A stretch of DNA of 42,383 bases from Phycisphaerales bacterium (GCA_020853815.1 JADYYE010000065.1:1-42383); one strand, 5' to 3'; shown: positions 1-7,799, numbered from the stretch's first letter. A program made the numbers and translations. Notes: a model not told the origin generated them from the sequence alone.

Positions 1-151
1 CGGTTGCGGGAGTCCGCCGTCGGCCGCCCGAGTGTCGGCGCGCTCCACGTGGCGCGTAGCCATGCCATCCGCGCTCGACGACGAACAACGCAAAGTTCAA
101 CACCACCGCGAACACGCGAGCGACATCGCCGCGCGCGTGCCATGGCCTATT

Positions 152-464
152 GGAACCTCTGAACAATTCGAGTTCAGCCGCGAAGTCCGCTTCCAGTGGG
201 TTGAAAAACCCCCTCGGAGAGGCGGGCCACCAAATACTCAGAGGTTCCTATTGCCTATTGGAACCTCTGAACAATTCGAGTTCAGCCGCGAGGTCCGCTT
301 CCAGTGGGCTGAAAAGCCGCCTCGGAGAGGCGGGCCACCAAATACTCAGAGGTTCCTATTGCCCATTGGAACCTCTGAACAATTCGAGTTCAGCCGCGAG
401 GTCCGCTTCCAGTGGGTTGAAAAACCGCCTCGGAGAGGCGGGCCACCAAATACTCAGAGGTTCC
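152..464 (-). repeat. Triple tandem array of a 97-bp inverted-repeat element carrying a terminator
   Basis: Three copies at 152-248, 260-356 and 368-464, each exactly 97 bp, are separated by 11-bp spacers (TATTGCCTATT, TATTGCCCATT), giving a 108-bp period. Each copy begins GGAACCTCTGA and ends TCAGAGGTTCC, a perfect 11-bp inverted repeat. Inside are a hairpin with CTGAAC/GTTCAG arms and a GC hairpin (CCGCCTC/GAGGCGG, loop of 3) which on the minus strand is followed by TTTTT. The array lies 27 bases downstream of the minus-strand gene ending at 492. Copy 1 has one mismatch in the GC hairpin. Further copies are at 22764-22860 and, decayed, 10404-10490, all in the same orientation. No coding capacity is credible; open frames across it are by-products of the repeat. 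It is MITE- or REP-like (inference). Confidence 0.9.
420..441 (-). terminator. Intrinsic terminator inside the third 97-bp repeat copy
   Basis: On the minus strand CCGCCTC, loop TCC, GAGGCGG is followed directly by TTTTT. It is the first of three such hairpins met by transcripts leaving the gene that ends at 492. The equivalent hairpin in copy 2 has four T, and in copy 1 the stem has one mismatch. Confidence 0.6.
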
Positions 465-491
465 TATTGCCCATTGCCCGATGCCTTCTTC

Positions 492-2633
492 TCAGCACCC
501 CTGCTCAAAGCGTGACGCGAACGCGTCGAAGTCGTCGCCATTGACGAAGCAGTCGTTGTTGAAGTCGGCGGCCTGGTCCGCGTTCTCGAACGCGCTGGCG
601 AAGGCGTCGAAGTCGTCGCCGTTGACGAAGCCGTCGTTGTTGTAGTCCGCGTCGCAGAGCTTCTCGGGGTTGGTGTAGACGATGGTGACGGTGGCGTTGG
701 CGCTGGCGCCGTTGGGCGTGGTGACGCTGAAGACGATCGAGTCGGTGCCGCACGCCGCCGAGCCCGGCGTGATGACGCGATAGGCCTTGCCCGCGCCGGC
801 GATGACGGCCGACTTGGCCGGCCCGCTGACGATCGTGTAGGTCGAGGTCGAGGGATCGGCGTCGAACGTGGCGGGAAGTTCAACGACCGTCGTCGAGTTC
901 TTGGGTACGAAGCGCGTGTAGCTGCTCGCGACGGGCGCAGTCGTCGCGGTCCCGCTGGAGTTCGTGATCGTCAGCGGGATCGGCGCACCGCGGACGAGCG
1001 AGCCGTCGCCCATGAGCGCCTCGACCTGCACGCCGACCTGTCCCGCGCCCAGGGCGCGGCCGTGGACCGCCAGCGGCGCCACGCCGCTCGTCGCCGCCAC
1101 CACGCGCCCGTTGTGGACCAGACGGGTCTCGATGACATCGCCCGTGACGCCGGGCGTGAAGGTGTACAGGTCGGTGAGGTTGCCCGAGCCCGGCGACACG
1201 GTGGCGCTGGCGGCGTTGCCCGTGTTGTCGACGACGATCGAGTCGACGAAGCGCCCCACGGTCTTCATCAGCGTGTTGTCATAGGCGAGCAGGCGCACGT
1301 CGTGCCAGCCGTCGGAGAGCAGCGCGGTGTTGACGCGCAGCTGCTGGTGCGTGAAGCACGTATCGACCAGCACGCCGTCGACCAGGAGGTCGAAGGAAAG
1401 TATCGCGGCGTTCGGGTTGGGCGTGGTGGCGCCGGGCGTGATGACCAGCGTGCCGGAGACGGGGGAATCGGGAAGTCCCGGGTCTTCAACAACCGGGATG
1501 TACGCGAACGGGCGGCACAAGGGATCGCCCACCAGCAAACCCTGGAACGGGATCGCGGCCAGCGAGCGGAAATACGCCTCGCCCATCGACAGGCCCTGGT
1601 AGTAGAAGAGGTGCAAGCGAGCGTTGGGGAACTTGGCGGTGTAGTTGCACGGCTCCTCGACCTCGCCCGCCGAGCCGATCGCGCCCTTGCGGATCCAGCT
1701 CGTGGTCTTGGTCTGCGAGCCGATATCAAACGTGGCGGCCCAGCTCGTCAGGTGGTCGCAGAACGCCCCGGGCAGGATCGTCATGTCCGCGCTCGTCACG
1801 CTCGTCTCGGCAAAGCCCGACAAGATGCCCAGGCAGTCGTAGTGCCCCAAGGGCAGGAGCCCGTCGAGCTTGACCGCCTGCCCGCCCGCGGCGGTGATCG
1901 CGGTGATGACGCTGTTGAACTGCGGATTCCGCACGTTCCGCGCCGCGTCGGCGGCGTTGTTCATGAAGTAGAACGTGCCCGGCGGGCGCGTGCCGTCCAC
2001 GGCGACCGCGGTGTCGATCAGCCCCGTGATCTCGGGGATGGTGTTGCCCATCGTGCCGCTGTAGCCGATCATGGCGCCGATGAAGTAGCTGCGGGCGCGC
2101 GAGTCGGTGTTGTTCTCCTGGCCCGCGAAGTATTTCACGTTGCTGTCGAACGCGATGGGCAGGCTGTTGCTGGTGGAGTAGTAGCGGTTGCCGCTGGTGC
2201 TGGGCACGCCGCCCGGGAGGATGTCGGCGCTGATCTGCGACATCGCAAAGACCGAGCTCATGGAGAAGCGGTTCACGGGCGAGCAACTGTCGGTGCAATA
2301 GCCCGACGCGGGGACGTAGAAGCTCTGCCCGGGCGTGATGAGCACGAAGTCGATGTGGTCGCGGATGGCGCGCCCGACCAGCGTGCCCAGGAAGCCCTGC
2401 TGGTTGCCGTTGACGAACTCGGCGTAGTTGGCGGATTCGGGGTCGAGGTACAGGATGTTCGAGGGCGGCACGCCGCGTTTCTGCGCGTAGTAGTTGCCGA
2501 CGTACATGGAGTCGGAGCTGGAGGGGTCGATGATGATGAGCAGATTTTCCGGGCCGCCCCCGGCGTGGGCGGTGGCGGCGGCGGCGAGTGTCAGCCACAG
2601 GGCGGGCGACACGATCCCACGAACTGATTTCAT
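492..2633 (-). CDS. Secreted TIGR03790-like protein with C-terminal GC-type dockerin
   Basis: 713 aa. Residues 1-24 form a signal peptide ending AHAGG. The following region, starting GGPENLLIIIDPSSSDS with YVGNYYAQKRGVP shortly after, matches the start of the TIGR03790 family as I remember it: secreted bacterial proteins of unknown function, common in planctomycetes. The middle is rich in beta-strand-like Thr/Val/Gly sequence, suggesting Ig-like modules. The last about 55 residues hold two calcium-loop-like segments (DYNNDGFVNGDDFDAF and DFNNDCFVNGDDFDAF) and the chain ends QGC, as in the GC-type dockerin module of Phycisphaerae. In the second loop a Cys replaces the usual Gly. The ATG is preceded by GAGGGAG at a loose distance. 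The 97-bp repeat array lies just past the stop. Function is unknown; secretion and surface anchoring are inferred. Confidence 0.85.
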   Translation of the reverse strand: MKSVRGIVSPALWLTLAAAATAHAGGGPENLLIIIDPSSSDSMYVGNYYAQKRGVPPSNILYLDPESANYAEFVNGNQQGFLGTLVGRAIRDHIDFVLITPGQSFYVPASGYCTDSCSPVNRFSMSSVFAMSQISADILPGGVPSTSGNRYYSTSNSLPIAFDSNVKYFAGQENNTDSRARSYFIGAMIGYSGTMGNTIPEITGLIDTAVAVDGTRPPGTFYFMNNAADAARNVRNPQFNSVITAITAAGGQAVKLDGLLPLGHYDCLGILSGFAETSVTSADMTILPGAFCDHLTSWAATFDIGSQTKTTSWIRKGAIGSAGEVEEPCNYTAKFPNARLHLFYYQGLSMGEAYFRSLAAIPFQGLLVGDPLCRPFAYIPVVEDPGLPDSPVSGTLVITPGATTPNPNAAILSFDLLVDGVLVDTCFTHQQLRVNTALLSDGWHDVRLLAYDNTLMKTVGRFVDSIVVDNTGNAASATVSPGSGNLTDLYTFTPGVTGDVIETRLVHNGRVVAATSGVAPLAVHGRALGAGQVGVQVEALMGDGSLVRGAPIPLTITNSSGTATTAPVASSYTRFVPKNSTTVVELPATFDADPSTSTYTIVSGPAKSAVIAGAGKAYRVITPGSAACGTDSIVFSVTTPNGASANATVTIVYTNPEKLCDADYNNDGFVNGDDFDAFASAFENADQAADFNNDCFVNGDDFDAFASRFEQGC

Positions 2634-2744
2634 CTCTTCGACTCCCTCAATGCCACGTCAGCCCGCGGGGCGGACAGGTCCACAGATGGTGCCACGAAGC
2701 CGCGGGCGTGGCAAGACAAAAAGCGGATTGAATTGTTGGGGGAA

Positions 2745-2818
2745 AGGCCGGGGTCGGATTCGAACCGACGGATAACGGATTTGCAATCCGTCCCATTAGA
2801 CCACTCTGGCACCCGGCC
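2745..2818 (-). tRNA. tRNA-Cys (GCA)
   Basis: Minus-strand cloverleaf: acceptor GGCCGGG/CCCGGCC (2812-2818 with 2746-2752), D arm CCA/TGG, anticodon stem ACGGA/TCCGT with loop TTGCAAA giving anticodon GCA, five-base variable region, and T arm GTCGG-TTCGAAT-CCGAC. The discriminator base is U at 2745. CCA is not encoded (TTT follows), so it must be added enzymatically. It is a single tRNA, upstream of the dockerin gene on the same strand and divergent from the gene at 3002. Confidence 0.95.
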
Positions 2819-3001
2819 GCGGGTGTCCGGGCGTGCCCGGAGACAGGACACTAACGGCGTTGCGGGGCGGGGTCAACCCGGCGGGCCCCTCAACCGCCCG
2901 AACTCGTGTCTTGGGGCGCGGAAAGACGCGGGTTGAGCGAGGTCCGATACGACGCCGCGGGCCGATATAGGATGGTCGGTCGGAAACTCCGGGAGACGAA
3001 C

Positions 3002-4090
3002 ATGGTCCGCAACTCTGCCTGTGCCGCCCTGCTCGCCGCGTCGCTGGTGGCCGGCGCGCCATCGTTGACCGCTTCGGGCGCTTCGAACCAGCCCTCCAAG
3101 CGGGAGGGGCCGCGCGAAGGGATGTTCCTGACCGCGCGTCCGGGCGGGCTGCTGCGGGTGTCGACGGGCGACTGGGTCTTTGTGCCGCAGGACACCGGCG
3201 AGGGGCCGAAGCTCCGCCCGATGGTGATCCTGCCGAGCCAGACGTTGTCGCGCCTGGCGGCGGGGGCGCAGGCGCTGACGGGCCAGGCCGCGGGCGTGGT
3301 GAGCGGGCAAGTGTTTGTGTATCGCGGTCGCGAGTACCTGCTGCCCACGGCGTATCGCATCATCGCGCCGGAACAGATCAGCAACATCCCGACCGGGCTC
3401 ACTCCGACCGAGCCGGAGAAGGGCCAGCCCGACGAGGCCCAACCCTCGGATGCCAAGCCGGCCGACAACAAGACCTCGGATAGCAAGGCCGAGCAGCCGG
3501 GCGTCACGACGCCGGACACCAATCCCGATCAGGGGCTCGACGAGAAGCCCGACGAGAAACCGCAGGCCAAGCCCCTGCCGACCAATCTTGAGAACGATCC
3601 GTCGGTGGAGGAGTTGGTGCGCGATCTTGAAGCGCGCAAGACGCAGCCGCGGGCGCTCACGCCGCGCGTGGGAGGCGGGGATCGCGTGACGACCAGCAAG
3701 CCCGAGCCCAAGCCCGAGTCGAACTCCGCGGGCACGCCCGACGTGAAGAACGATGGAACGAGCGGGGCGAGCGCCGAGGCCGCGAAGGAAGCGCCGATCG
3801 AGTCTCTCCCCGAGGGCAAGCTCATCACGTCGATGCGCGGGCGCGTGACGCGGACGAGCGAGGGCGAGCTGGCCTTCTCACGCGACGGCGATTCCGATTC
3901 ACCCACGGGCGGCCCGATGGTGCTGCTCCCGTGCCAGACGCTGCAATCACTCGAGGAACTGACGGCGTGGCGCGGTGAGGCGCTGGTGCTGGAAGTCAGC
4001 GGGCGCGCGTTCGAGTTCGAGAATCGGCGCTATCTGTTGCCGACGATGTTCGTCGTGCAGCCGCCGAGTGAGACGCGCCCGACGCAGTGA
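3002..4090 (+). CDS. Secreted protein of unknown function with a duplicated domain
   Basis: 362 aa. I chose the ATG at 3002 because it opens a signal peptide (MVRNSACAALLAASLVAGAP) and has GGGAGA upstream; the frame is open further upstream but that part looks non-coding. Two similar modules flank a long linker: the N-terminal one runs from about residue 40 to 120 (PMVILPSQTLSRL, then YRGREYLLPTAYRI), and the C-terminal one from about 275 to 355 (PMVLLPCQTLQSL, then FENRRYLLPTMFVV). The roughly 140-residue linker is rich in Pro, Glu, Asp, Lys and Ser and is probably disordered. This points to a two-headed exported protein, perhaps working in the periplasm or at the envelope. I do not recognise the family. 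Octamer repeats begin 3 bases after the stop codon. Confidence 0.8.
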   Translation: MVRNSACAALLAASLVAGAPSLTASGASNQPSKREGPREGMFLTARPGGLLRVSTGDWVFVPQDTGEGPKLRPMVILPSQTLSRLAAGAQALTGQAAGVVSGQVFVYRGREYLLPTAYRIIAPEQISNIPTGLTPTEPEKGQPDEAQPSDAKPADNKTSDSKAEQPGVTTPDTNPDQGLDEKPDEKPQAKPLPTNLENDPSVEELVRDLEARKTQPRALTPRVGGGDRVTTSKPEPKPESNSAGTPDVKNDGTSGASAEAAKEAPIESLPEGKLITSMRGRVTRTSEGELAFSRDGDSDSPTGGPMVLLPCQTLQSLEELTAWRGEALVLEVSGRAFEFENRRYLLPTMFVVQPPSETRPTQ

Positions 4091-4093
4091 GCG

Positions 4094-4203
4094 GAAGTCA
4101 CGAAGTCACGAAGTCACGAAGTCACGAAGTCACGAAGTCACGAAGTCACGAAGTCACGAAGTCACGAAGAGAATACTCCGTGAGTCGTGAGTCGTGAGTC
4201 GTG
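4094..4203. repeat. 8-bp tandem repeat (GAAGTCAC)9 followed by a 7-bp repeat
   Basis: Nine perfect GAAGTCAC units occupy 4094-4165, starting 3 bases after the stop codon at 4090. After a short gap, three GTGAGTC units follow at 4180-4200. The identical octamer recurs in ten units at 14075-14154, also straight after a stop codon. No gene is visible in this convergent interval. Confidence 0.95.
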
Positions 4204-4292
4204 AAAAACAGAGCGGGAGTGTGGAGTTGGGAATGGAGAGTGGTGGGAAGGCAAGGCAACGAGGCCTGAGGCCGCGGCGGTAGAGTTCTTCT

Positions 4293-4332
4293 ACTTCGCC
4301 ACTTCGCCACTTCGCCACTTCGCCACTTCGCC
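4293..4332. repeat. 8-bp tandem repeat (ACTTCGCC)5
   Basis: Five perfect ACTTCGCC units. They lie 26 bases downstream of the nuoH stop codon (nuoH is on the minus strand). Together with the GAAGTCAC array they fill the interval between two convergent genes. The motif differs but the 8-bp period is the same. Confidence 0.95.
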
Positions 4333-4358
4333 ACGACCCAGCGCCGAGCGGTTCGCGC

Positions 4359-5696
4359 TTACTGCAGGCTCTGCACCGGGCGATCTTCGAGCGCGATGGG
4401 ATTGGTTGGGCCGGTGACCACCTTCTCGCCCGGCATCGGGCTGAAGCGCGAGCCGTAGAGCGGCAGGCGCTTGTTGGTGCTCGGGATGCCGACGCGGCCC
4501 TGCAGCGCGGTGAAGACCAGCGCGACGGCGACGTTGGCGACCAACATCTGCCACGACGCGCGCCAATCCATGTACAGCGCGACCGAGATCACCACGACGT
4601 GCGCCAGCGCCAGCGGGATGCACACCTGCCACGCCACGGCCATCACCTGGTCATAGCGGATGCGGGGGAGCGTCCAGCGGACCACCATCTGGAAGCAGAT
4701 CACCAGCACGACCTTGGTGAAGAAGACGACGAACTTCGCCGCGGCCGCCACGAACGTCGTCGACTCAGGCGACAGCAGATCGAGCCCCGGGAGCGCCGTA
4801 CCCGGCAGGTGGTACCCGCCCAGGAAGAGCAGCACGAAGAGCGCGCCCGACGTGAGCATGTGGGCGTATTCGGCGAGGAAGAAGAGCGCGAACCGCATCG
4901 ACGAGTATTCGGTGTGGTACCCGCCCACCAGCTCGTTCTCCGCCTCGGCGTTGTCGAAGGGAGCGCGGTTGGCCTCGGCCAGGATCGCGGTGAAGAAGAT
5001 CACGGCGGCCAGCGGCTGCGTCAGCACCATCCAGCCGTCGGAGACCTGCTGACGCACGATCTGATCGGGGAGCGTGGTGCCGTAGACAAGCAGCGCCGAC
5101 AGGAGCGCGAGCCCGAGCGGGATTTCGTAGGAGATCATCTGTGCGGTGGCGCGGAGGCCGCCGAGGAACGAGTACTTGTTGTTGCTGGCCCAGCCGCCGA
5201 GCGTGATGCCGTAGACGCCGAGCGAGGCGATGGCGAGCATGTAGATGATGCCGACGCCGATGTTCGCGCCGGCGACCTGCACGGGCCCGCCGTCGATGTG
5301 CCAGTTGAGGATGGGGATGGTGAAGTCGGGGAAGTTCCAGACGCCGCCCCAGTTGATGACGGCAAAGCCCATGAGGGCGGGCGTGATGGACATCATGGGG
5401 GCGAGGGAGAAGAGGACTTTGTCGACCTTGGAGGGCGTGTAGTCCTCTTTGAGGAAGAACTTCAGGCCGTCGGCCAGGGGCTGGCCCAGGCCGATGACGT
5501 TCTTGAGGAAGGAGAGAGCGGGGAGGCCGAAGTCGAGGCCGACGCGGTTGGGTCCGAGGCGGTCCTGGATGTAGGCGGAGATTTTTCGTTCGAGGTAGAT
5601 GAGGTAGGCGACGGTGAGGAGCATGACGTGGATCGTGAGCGCCACGACCACGGCGTTGACGATGAGCTGGGCCGTCAGGAATTCGGGCTTTTCCAT
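4359..5696 (-). CDS. nuoH: NADH-quinone oxidoreductase subunit H
   Basis: 445 aa from the ATG at 5696. NuoH is a membrane subunit of respiratory complex I that contributes to the quinone-binding chamber beside the peripheral arm. Diagnostic motifs are visible: YLERKISAYIQDRLGPNRVG around residues 34-53, and ANRAPFDNAEAENELVGGY followed by EYSSMRFALFFLAEY, the conserved loop near the quinone site. There are about eight or nine hydrophobic segments. It is longer than the roughly 325-aa enterobacterial form, with an inserted periplasmic-looking stretch (about 105-140) and an extended C terminus. The frame opens upstream to 5798, but that part is Pro/Ser-rich and not NuoH-like. No ribosome binding site is clear. 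No other nuo gene lies in the window, so the complex I genes must be scattered. Confidence 0.96.
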   Translation of the reverse strand: MEKPEFLTAQLIVNAVVVALTIHVMLLTVAYLIYLERKISAYIQDRLGPNRVGLDFGLPALSFLKNVIGLGQPLADGLKFFLKEDYTPSKVDKVLFSLAPMMSITPALMGFAVINWGGVWNFPDFTIPILNWHIDGGPVQVAGANIGVGIIYMLAIASLGVYGITLGGWASNNKYSFLGGLRATAQMISYEIPLGLALLSALLVYGTTLPDQIVRQQVSDGWMVLTQPLAAVIFFTAILAEANRAPFDNAEAENELVGGYHTEYSSMRFALFFLAEYAHMLTSGALFVLLFLGGYHLPGTALPGLDLLSPESTTFVAAAAKFVVFFTKVVLVICFQMVVRWTLPRIRYDQVMAVAWQVCIPLALAHVVVISVALYMDWRASWQMLVANVAVALVFTALQGRVGIPSTNKRLPLYGSRFSPMPGEKVVTGPTNPIALEDRPVQSLQ

Positions 5697-5839
5697 AGAG
5701 GCCCGTACTGTACGCGGACAAAGGACGGACAGCGAGTGGGGAAGGAGGGAGAGGTTGAGGAATGGCCCGGGAGCCGATGGATGGTCGGATTCACGCAAGC
5801 CCCTGTTGATGGCCGATCAGATCGTCGAGCGGTCACTTT

Positions 5840-5860
5840 TCGATGGACAAGTGCCATCGA
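5840..5860. promoter_or_regulatory. Inverted repeat in a divergent promoter region
   Basis: Perfect 7-bp arms TCGATGG/CCATCGA around a 7-base centre (ACAAGTG), 50 bases upstream of the start codon at 5911 and between the divergent nuoH and metalloprotease genes. The position suits an operator or a 5' leader hairpin, but the sequence gives no direct evidence of function. Confidence 0.35.
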
Positions 5861-5910
5861 GCGAGGTACGCTGATTTTGACGGCGGATCGACCCCGACGA
5901 GGAGGTTGAC

Positions 5911-5979
5911 ATGCATTCAGCCGCAGCCCCGCAGCCCCGCAGCCCCGCAGCACGCATCGCAATCCAAGTGGTTCCGTGA
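5911..5979 (+). other. Short leader frame with strong ribosome binding site, coupled to the next gene
   Basis: ATG at 5911 follows GAGGAGG with 5 bases spacing, the best ribosome binding site in this region. The frame runs 22 codons through the CGCAGCCC repeat and stops at TGA 5977-5979, which overlaps the ATG at 5979 (TGATG). It could be a true leader peptide giving translational coupling. Alternatively it is the original N terminus of the metalloprotease put out of frame by one repeat unit: deleting 8 bp makes ATG 5911 in frame with the long gene. Confidence 0.5.
5922..5945 (+). repeat. 8-bp tandem repeat (CGCAGCCC)3 between RBS/ATG and coding frame
   Basis: Three perfect CGCAGCCC units plus a partial fourth (CGCAGCAC). 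It is the only octamer array in the window that lies at the 5' end of a gene. Since 8 is not a multiple of 3, a change in unit number changes which frame follows the ATG at 5911. Confidence 0.9.
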
Positions 5980-7439
5980 TGGGCGTTATTCCTGCGCTGG
6001 CGATCTTCATCGCCAATGCCGGTGCTCAATGGACGGTTGCGTTGCCGTACGACACCGCCCAGGCGACCAGCGCGTTGGGCGCGGAGCGCGTCGGCCCCAT
6101 GGGGACCGCGCTCGAGCGAGTGAAGAAGAAGCTCGAAGCGATTCTCAGTGGGAGCACCGGGAACGTTGTGATCGACGTGAAGTGGGAAGACCCTGCCGGC
6201 GCTTCGAGCGCGGCGGACTCGACCTCATATCAGTTCTATTTCCAAACGGTGGCTGTTGCTCGCGACAAGATTCGGAACCAGGCGGAGGCCGATAGCGAGC
6301 CTGCCTCTGAGATTCAGCTCTACGAAGCGCTGCCGGCGTCGTCGGTACCTTTCTACTGGGATACAGGCACACTTCGACAGGCTGGCTACATCGCGCTGCC
6401 CAGCGCGCTGAATCAGCACTTGCAGTTTCAGGCGCATGGAGGCGGGAGTGATGCACGGATTCGAGTTCGACCGCCGAGTGCTACGCAGAAGTGGCAGTTT
6501 TGGCTGGTGAAGCCCAAGCAGGGTTACGAGGTATTCGATTTGGTGGTTCTTCACGAGGCCATCCATACCTTGGGCTTCCACTCCAGGGGCGAAGCCACAG
6601 AACTTCCCACGGCCCTGCTGACATGGGATCTTCTCCGCGTTCCAGAGAGCGCCGTGCCTGTTTCCGCCGCCAGCTTTCCGACCATCGCGAGGGAGCTTCG
6701 TCCCAGCGTCGAGGCCTCATGGATCACGAAGCTCGGTACGGTCAGTGGAGCCTACAAGGCATCGCGCGGAGAGCGTGCCGGCGGCGATGGATTCCAAGCC
6801 AGTCATTGGAGGTCTTCGACGCGTCTGAGTCCTCCGAACCCCATCGGCGTGATGGATCCAACACTCGTTTCCGCTGATCTTTACGAGGCCAATGGAAACT
6901 TCCTCCTCAGCCGCGCCGACGTCGAAGCACTTGATCTGATCGGGTGGAATGTGAACCCAAGTGCTCATGTCTATTCCAACGGCAATCCGGTCAATCTACT
7001 ATCTCCGACACCGGGACAGAAGATCCCGGCGAACGCGCAGATCACGTTCCAGTGGCAGTCATCGCCGAATCCCGTGAATGGCTGGTTGCTGTTCATCGAC
7101 GAGGCCGAAGCGCCGTACGACGACATGCCTGTTCGAGCCTTTGACGGCTTGACCTCGGCGAGCTATGTGTTGTCGGCTGCGCAGTCGCTCCCGCCCGGTG
7201 AATACAAGTGGGAGGTCACCGCGCAGCACGAATTGGGAAACCAGCATTCCGCCGACGGCACGTTCACGATCCTTTGTCCCGCGGATTTCAATGGAGACGG
7301 CTTCGTGAACGGCAACGACTACGACCTCTTCGTCGACGCATTCGATGTGGGTGACCCGTCTGCAGACTTTGATCACGACGGCTTTGTCAACGGCAACGAT
7401 TACGATCTCTTTGTCGAGCACTTTGATGTGGGGTGTTGA
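5979..7439 (+). CDS. Putative secreted zinc metalloprotease with C-terminal GC-type dockerin
   Basis: 486 aa from ATG 5979 (GTG 5976 is an alternative). A hydrophobic stretch (VIPALAIFIANAGA) looks like a signal-peptide core but lacks the usual positive N terminus. Residues 192-201 read HEAIHTLGFH, an HExxH zinc motif resembling exported bacterial proteases with HExxHxLGFxS; the third histidine comes one residue earlier than in classical metzincins. A beta-rich domain (about 330-430, with PGEYKWEV) resembles an Ig/Fn-type module. The C-terminal about 52 residues carry two loops (DFNGDGFVNGNDYDLF, DFDHDGFVNGNDYDLF) and end VGC, a GC-type dockerin like that of the gene at 492-2633. No good ribosome binding site precedes ATG 5979; see the leader entry. 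Protease activity is inferred from the motif. Confidence 0.8.
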   Translation: MGVIPALAIFIANAGAQWTVALPYDTAQATSALGAERVGPMGTALERVKKKLEAILSGSTGNVVIDVKWEDPAGASSAADSTSYQFYFQTVAVARDKIRNQAEADSEPASEIQLYEALPASSVPFYWDTGTLRQAGYIALPSALNQHLQFQAHGGGSDARIRVRPPSATQKWQFWLVKPKQGYEVFDLVVLHEAIHTLGFHSRGEATELPTALLTWDLLRVPESAVPVSAASFPTIARELRPSVEASWITKLGTVSGAYKASRGERAGGDGFQASHWRSSTRLSPPNPIGVMDPTLVSADLYEANGNFLLSRADVEALDLIGWNVNPSAHVYSNGNPVNLLSPTPGQKIPANAQITFQWQSSPNPVNGWLLFIDEAEAPYDDMPVRAFDGLTSASYVLSAAQSLPPGEYKWEVTAQHELGNQHSADGTFTILCPADFNGDGFVNGNDYDLFVDAFDVGDPSADFDHDGFVNGNDYDLFVEHFDVGC

Positions 7440-7483
7440 GGAGGAGAGGCACTTGGCACTGGGCACTTGGCACGAGGGAAGAA

Positions 7484-7661
7484 GCGAGGCAGCGAAACAG
7501 CGAGACAGCGAGACAGCGAGACAGCGAGAGAGCGAGACAGGGGAAGAGAAGGGACGGAGACGAAGGCGTGTCCGTGGAAACTCGCGTGGCCAACAGGTTG
7601 GCCACGGTACCCGGCGAAACAGCGAAACAGCGAAACAGCGAGGCAGCGAGGCAGCGAGACA
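7484..7661. repeat. Two 8-bp tandem arrays of GCGAGACA type around a hairpin
   Basis: Seven units at 7484-7539 and six at 7614-7661 are variants of GCGAGACA (GCGAAACA, GCGAGGCA). Both arrays end in the same tail, GACAGGGGAAGAGAAG. Between them is a perfect palindrome at 7586-7605, GTGGCCAAC/GTTGGCCAC with a 2-base centre. They lie in the 368-base gap between the metalloprotease stop (7439) and the convergent GH3 gene. A weak 7-bp CACTTGG pattern precedes them at about 7450-7472. Confidence 0.9.
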
Positions 7662-7675
7662 GGGGAAGAGAAGAG

Positions 7676-7703
7676 CACCGATGTCGCAAGGCCGACATCG
7701 GTG
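7676..7703. repeat. Palindromic hairpin, 11-bp stem
   Basis: Perfect arms CACCGATGTCG/CGACATCGGTG with a 6-base loop, followed by GCACGG. The GGTGGCAC junction recurs at the hairpins near 29822 and 34521. It is non-coding and lies in the convergent gap 7440-7807. Confidence 0.8.
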
Positions 7704-7714
7704 GCACGGCTGAG

Positions 7715-7746
7715 CAAATCGCCAAATGGTCAAATCGCCAAATGGC
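7715..7746. repeat. 8-bp tandem repeat of CAAATCGC / CAAATGGC
   Basis: Four octamers (CAAATCGC, CAAATGGT, CAAATCGC, CAAATGGC) and a partial fifth. They lie 61 bases downstream of the GH3 stop codon (minus-strand gene). The units are AT-rich compared with the surroundings but keep the 8-bp period. Confidence 0.85.
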
Positions 7747-7775
7747 CAAATGAAGATAAAGAGGAAGAGGAAGAG

Positions 7776-7799
7776 CACGGACCTGAAGAAAAGTCCGTG
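7776..7799 (-). terminator. Possible terminator of the GH3 gene
   Basis: Arms CACGGAC/GTCCGTG with a 10-base loop, 8 bases past the GH3 stop. On the minus strand the hairpin is followed by a pyrimidine tract (CTCTTCCTCTTCC), not a clean run of T, so termination is uncertain. Confidence 0.35.

Noticed and set aside
1..151. Possible 5' end of a minus-strand gene running off the left edge (GTG near 115, with a hydrophobic VFAVVLNFALFVVE stretch)
   Set aside because: Only about 38 codons are visible, no ribosome binding site, and other frames are open too; not enough to call a gene.
152..464. CRISPR array
   Set aside because: Repeat unit is 97 bp and the spacers are 11 bp and almost identical, with no cas genes near.
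32..544. Open frames of 170 and 121 codons with internally repeated peptides
   Set aside because: They are the 97-bp element read three times; the 108-bp period is a multiple of 3, so the frames stay open by chance.
1062..2627. Long plus-strand frame of 521 codons
   Set aside because: Antisense to the TIGR03790-like gene; low-complexity Arg/Val/Gly/Asp composition typical of reversed high-GC codons.
4599..5909. Plus-strand frame of 436 codons opposite nuoH
   Set aside because: Highly charged Glu/Asp/Arg/Val shadow of nuoH with no domain features.
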